The position numbers and the translations under genes are program-made. Under the pieces are notes generated by a model, which did no database searches, had not been told where the DNA came from, and worked only from the letters and a program-made list of their open reading frames with translations. From Bacteroidetes bacterium UKL13-3 (lineage in GTDB: Bacteria; Bacteroidota; Bacteroidia; UKL13-3), in NCBI GenBank assembly GCA_001602415.1, contig CP012155.1:372001-436000 (forward strand): a stretch of 64,000 nt of DNA. The letters run 5' to 3'. Below, piece after piece: positions 60,780 through 64,000 of the stretch (positions are counted from its first letter, which is position 1; the number at the start of each line of letters is the position of its first letter).

Positions 60780-61046
60780 TTAGTCAGTAGCTTCATGAGG
60801 GTTAACTACTTCAAAATGCTCCCGTAGCGATTTTCTTTTAACAGTAATCCCACCTTGCAGCACTAATTTGGTTTCTTGTAAGATGAGTGTATTTCCTTCA
60901 ATACTATTGGAGTTGTATCTCCATTCCACACTAAGTGCCTCTGTAATATCGCGCAATACAATAGGAGGCAAAGGCTTTGATTTCGCTAGACTTTCTTTTT
61001 TTTGCATCAAACCTTGGTAAGGCTTGTTACCCAAATTCACACTCAA
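60780..61046 (-). pseudogene. Fic-family protein, N-terminal fragment
   Basis: Eighty-eight codons contain LRDITEALSVEWRYNSNSIEG, the inhibitory helix motif (S/T)xxxEGN followed by TLILQETKLVLQGG, and KSLREHFEVVN, as in the first part of Fic proteins with a built-in inhibitory helix. The conserved H-x-F-x-D/E-G-N-G-R active site is absent: the frame ends at PHEATD where the Fic core should begin. The piece alone holds the inhibitory part but not the AMP-transferase. A genuine small antitoxin-like product is possible. Confidence 0.7.
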
Positions 61047-61687
61047 TTAAAGTTTCTTTCCATTTCATTCTGAAAACATTAGATAGTACTAATTATTTTC
61101 ACCATTAAATTTTCTCCCACAACACTCAATAAATAAAATTTGTTGAATGGGTTAACAGTTAGACAACAACAATATCCTGAGGAATTTTTTTCTTGTTGTT
61201 TTGAAATCTTGAGGAGAAAATTTACCTTAGCAATGCTTTATAATAAACTCAATTATTTGCCCGATAGTTCAGTGATTTTCTAACCCTAAAATGTATATCA
61301 ATGAAGTTTAAGCCCCAAACCCCTCTCTCTCTATTCTTGCGGAAATTATCATTTTCTAACCCTTGTTGTCGCTACAGTCATCCATTTAGGTTTTGTTTCG
61401 ATTTAAATCAAATACAAAAAAATGTTTGTGTCTGTAATCAAAAATCAATAATAAACATCATTGTTAGTAGAAGAAGGTATCGAACAAAAGTGGATAAAAG
61501 AATATCAATAAAAAGGTATGCCACTTCAAATGCTTTTTTGACCATTTAATATATCAAACCTTAACAAGTGTAATTGGTAATAATCATGTAAAGATGCGGT
61601 AACATTAACATCATACAGAACCCATTTATTCGAGTGGTTTTAGTATCATGGGTTTGCATCATCAAAAATTAAACAGGCCTTATTAGT
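61047..61687. other. 641-base gene-free spacer
   Basis: An 82-codon frame at 61301-61549 is open, but its residues (many Arg, Lys, Cys, Ser) do not look like protein and it has no recognisable start signal. There is an A/T-rich run near 61120-61260. No hairpin terminator or exact TAnnTTTG box is clear. It presumably carries the promoter of the large surface-protein gene at 61688. Confidence 0.5.
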
Positions 61688-64000
61688 ATGAAATTGAATA
61701 GTAATATCAATGTCAAACAATCATTAGCAATATTGCTGCTGTGCTTATGCGCGGTGTTGATGCCTTTGGTGGGGAGAGGGCAGGTGACAATTTTTTCTGA
61801 AAATATGGGTACTCCCTCTGGCACCACTGCAATTGCTTCTAATACATTTCAAAACTCAAGTACACTGAGTTATTCAGGGACAGCAGATATAAGAAATACA
61901 ACATCATCGACAGGATATACAGGTGCATCAGGAAATGGAAATGTTTTTATCACAAACGCAATAAATAGGGATTTTGTAATTTCAGGAATTAATACAAGTG
62001 GTTATACAAGCTTAGCTCTTAGCGTTGGTCATTATAAAAGTACCAATGCGAGTAGTAATGAGTTGGCTATTGAGGTAAGTTCAGATGGCACAAATTATAC
62101 TGCACTTTCATATTCTAGAGCAACTGGAACCGGAACTGTGAATTGGATTTTAATAATGCCAACTGGAACAATTCCATCAACAAATAATTTAAGAATTAGA
62201 TTTAGAAATACATCTGTAACACAATCATTTAGGATTGATGATGTAATACTTACAGGTGTATTACCTGCTTGTACTGCGCCAACTACTCAAGCAACATCGT
62301 TTACATCAAACGCCATTACTACAACTACAGCCAATATTGCAGTTACTCGTGGTGATGGAAACAATGTATTGATTATTGGTAGAGACGGAACTGCTGTTTC
62401 AACCAATCCTTCATCGGGAACAATATATACGGCAAGTCAAACATTTGGAAGTGGTGATGCCATTGGAAGTGGTCGTGTGGTTTACAATAATTCCGGAGCG
62501 GGAGCAAATGCTCCAACAGGCAATATTGCAATAACTGGATTATCTTTTGGAACTACGTACCATTTTGCAACTTACGAGTATAATACTACAGGCACCTGTT
62601 ACAGCACAACAAGTCCTGCAATTGGCAGTTTTACAACATTGTGTGCAACCCCAACAACCAATACACCTTTAACAGTTGGTTCTAAAAGTTTTACTGCAAC
62701 TTGGGGGGCTGTTACAGGCGCAATTAGCTATAGCTTAGATTATTCAACTGTTTCCGACTTGTCATCCGGTATAACAACCATTGATGGAATTGTAGGAACG
62801 TCCCAAGTTATAACCGGCTTAACTTACAATACCCAATATTATTTTAGGGTACGAGCCATAAATGCAGCTTCGGTAAGCACGCCTAATAGCAACATTTCAA
62901 CAACTACAACACTAACAGCTGCAACAAGTTTAGTATTGGTTGGTGTTCCGGCAGCCGGTTTTGTAGATACCTATTTACCAAGTTTTACAGTAGAAGCCAG
63001 GCGTGCCAATTCAACAATTGATGATGCGTATACGTCAACCATAACCATTGCAAAAGTGAGTGGTTCAGGAAATATTGGCGGTACGTTAAATGCAACATCC
63101 GTTAACGGAATAGCAATATTTGATGAAGTATCTTTTGATGCTACAGATACCTATAGTATCAATGCTACTGATGGAATGCTAACAAGCTCTGCAAGTAGTA
63201 ATATAATTATTAGCGTAATTCCTAACTCATCAGATAGTATTGTATGGGCAAATAAAGCTGCTGCAACGGCATGGTATACCAACAATAACTGGAGTCCAAT
63301 TACTGCTTCCGGAGCTTGGACAAGTGGTAATATTGCAAAGTTTAATAATTTAGGATTGGCAACTACCGCTGGTATTAACATGGGTACGAGTTTTTTGTCT
63401 ATTGCAGCAATTGAGATAACATCATTACGGACACGAAATTTATCAATTGGAAATTCAGCAACAACTTCTGGTGCGCTAACATTAAACGGAGCTTATATTA
63501 ATAACTTAGCTAACGTTATCATTCGTAATAATTCTGGTTCTATTCTCACGATACAAGATAATGAAACAGGTAGTGGCAAGATAATGGGTTTGGTATTAGG
63601 CAATACCACCGATAACAAAATTGTAATAGATGGAACGGGTGGTGTAACTATTAGTTCTATTATTAGTGGCAGTAATTCATTAACCAAGCAAGGTAGTGGT
63701 AGCGGCATACTTACATTATCTGGTTCAAATACCTATACTGGCAAAACAACTATAAACACAGGTTTTATTGCTTGTAGCGGAGAGAGTGCTTTTGGGGCAA
63801 ATCCAGGTGCTTTTGTGGCTAATCAAATTACACTTAATGGGGGAGGTATACAAACAACAGGAGCAATTAACTTTAGTAGCAATAGAGGATTAACGTTGGG
63901 TGCAAACGGTGGTATATTTAATACTGCATCACATAATATTACATTACAAAATGTGGTAACAGGCAGCGGTTCGTTAACAAAAACGGGTACGAGTACGTTA
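61688..64000 (+). CDS. giant surface protein with autotransporter-type beta repeats; 3' end outside window
   Basis: The frame is open for 771 codons from the ATG at 61688 to the window edge, so the C-terminus is not seen. A signal peptide (LAILLLCLCAVLMPLVGRGQ) is followed by a jelly-roll domain (about 25-200, TIFSENMGTPSGTTAIAS to SFRIDDVILTGVL), FnIII-like stretches (about 320-415, FTATWGAVTGAISYSLDYS), and an invasin-like beta domain (about 415-520). From about 660, passenger-associated beta repeats start (LTKQGSGSGILTLSGSNTYTG). It ends inside a second unit (GSGSLTKTGTSTL). A T9SS domain would be expected later. Probably an adhesin. Confidence 0.87.
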   Translation, partial: MKLNSNINVKQSLAILLLCLCAVLMPLVGRGQVTIFSENMGTPSGTTAIASNTFQNSSTLSYSGTADIRNTTSSTGYTGASGNGNVFITNAINRDFVISGINTSGYTSLALSVGHYKSTNASSNELAIEVSSDGTNYTALSYSRATGTGTVNWILIMPTGTIPSTNNLRIRFRNTSVTQSFRIDDVILTGVLPACTAPTTQATSFTSNAITTTTANIAVTRGDGNNVLIIGRDGTAVSTNPSSGTIYTASQTFGSGDAIGSGRVVYNNSGAGANAPTGNIAITGLSFGTTYHFATYEYNTTGTCYSTTSPAIGSFTTLCATPTTNTPLTVGSKSFTATWGAVTGAISYSLDYSTVSDLSSGITTIDGIVGTSQVITGLTYNTQYYFRVRAINAASVSTPNSNISTTTTLTAATSLVLVGVPAAGFVDTYLPSFTVEARRANSTIDDAYTSTITIAKVSGSGNIGGTLNATSVNGIAIFDEVSFDATDTYSINATDGMLTSSASSNIIISVIPNSSDSIVWANKAAATAWYTNNNWSPITASGAWTSGNIAKFNNLGLATTAGINMGTSFLSIAAIEITSLRTRNLSIGNSATTSGALTLNGAYINNLANVIIRNNSGSILTIQDNETGSGKIMGLVLGNTTDNKIVIDGTGGVTISSIISGSNSLTKQGSGSGILTLSGSNTYTGKTTINTGFIACSGESAFGANPGAFVANQITLNGGGIQTTGAINFSSNRGLTLGANGGIFNTASHNITLQNVVTGSGSLTKTGTSTL

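Noticed and set aside
61301-61549. 82-codon open frame on the + strand
   Set aside because: Composition (Arg, Lys, Cys and Ser rich, no domain pattern) and lack of a start signal do not look like protein.

Overview
The window is AT-rich DNA from a member of the Bacteroidota; family and genus cannot be settled from what is visible. The evidence is a type IX secretion (T9SS) sorting domain on a giant exported protein, a PorE-type TPR/PD40/OmpA lipoprotein, a type III glutamine synthetase, a fused FtcD, lipoproteins and outer-membrane barrels, and Bacteroidota-type promoters (TTG, about 19 bp, TAnnTTTG). The best promoter lies in front of tRNA-Asp.

Layout. (1) 1-8220 is mostly housekeeping: the 3'-truncated alpha subunit of a 2-oxoacid:acceptor oxidoreductase, a small membrane protein, a one-domain asparaginase, gmd and fcl (GDP-L-fucose synthesis), dnaB, accA and tRNA-Asp(GTC). 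(2) 8220-10100 is a decayed insertion hot spot downstream of the tRNA. It holds an ISAon1-like gene fragment, six copies of a short degenerate motif and an IS1595-type element whose transposase has lost its ATG. (3) 10104-30236 is a 20-kb exopolysaccharide locus in which every gene is on the + strand. It starts with a sigma-54-type response regulator, a hybrid histidine kinase and a lone receiver. Then come a Wza-like export lipoprotein, a Wzc-like protein with a ruined ATPase site, a flippase, a Wzy-like polymerase, four glycosyltransferases, an acyltransferase, a WecA/TagO-like initiating transferase and a 792-residue fusion of kinase-like, nucleotidyltransferase-like and thymidylate-kinase-like domains. 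Three TTCC-N7-GGAA palindromes mark the three internal breaks in this gene train. (4) 30240-34760 is a second decayed region around an intact APC-family permease. It contains an HTH fragment, the C-terminus of a FAD oxidoreductase, an attC-like foldback, an XRE regulator with two in-frame stops and a small peptide coupled to an outer-membrane protein. (5) 34763-41914 has two MBL-fold hydrolases, a transglutaminase-like exported protein, a beta-barrel, a second IS1595 copy and the PorE-like lipoprotein. (6) 41926-53856 is mostly core: GSIII, ComEC, a crotonase, a MerR-B12 regulator with the CarH light-sensing signature, a TIGR01777 epimerase, a beta-helix lipoprotein and FtcD. (7) 53911-64000 holds an array of seven 87-bp tandem repeats, a 1,726-residue T9SS cargo protein, a small caspase/CHAT-like protein under an operator-like palindrome, a Fic N-terminal fragment and the first 771 codons of another giant surface protein.

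How the genes fit together. gmd/fcl, the polysaccharide locus and the large T9SS cargo proteins all build or decorate the cell surface. The three regulators at the head of the polysaccharide locus suggest that matrix production is switched by a phosphorelay. The most unusual material is the triple-fusion protein, the apparent pseudokinase Wzc with its phosphorelay neighbours and repeated palindromes, and the caspase-like gene whose start codon lies inside its own palindrome. All calls come from reading the sequence; no database search was possible.
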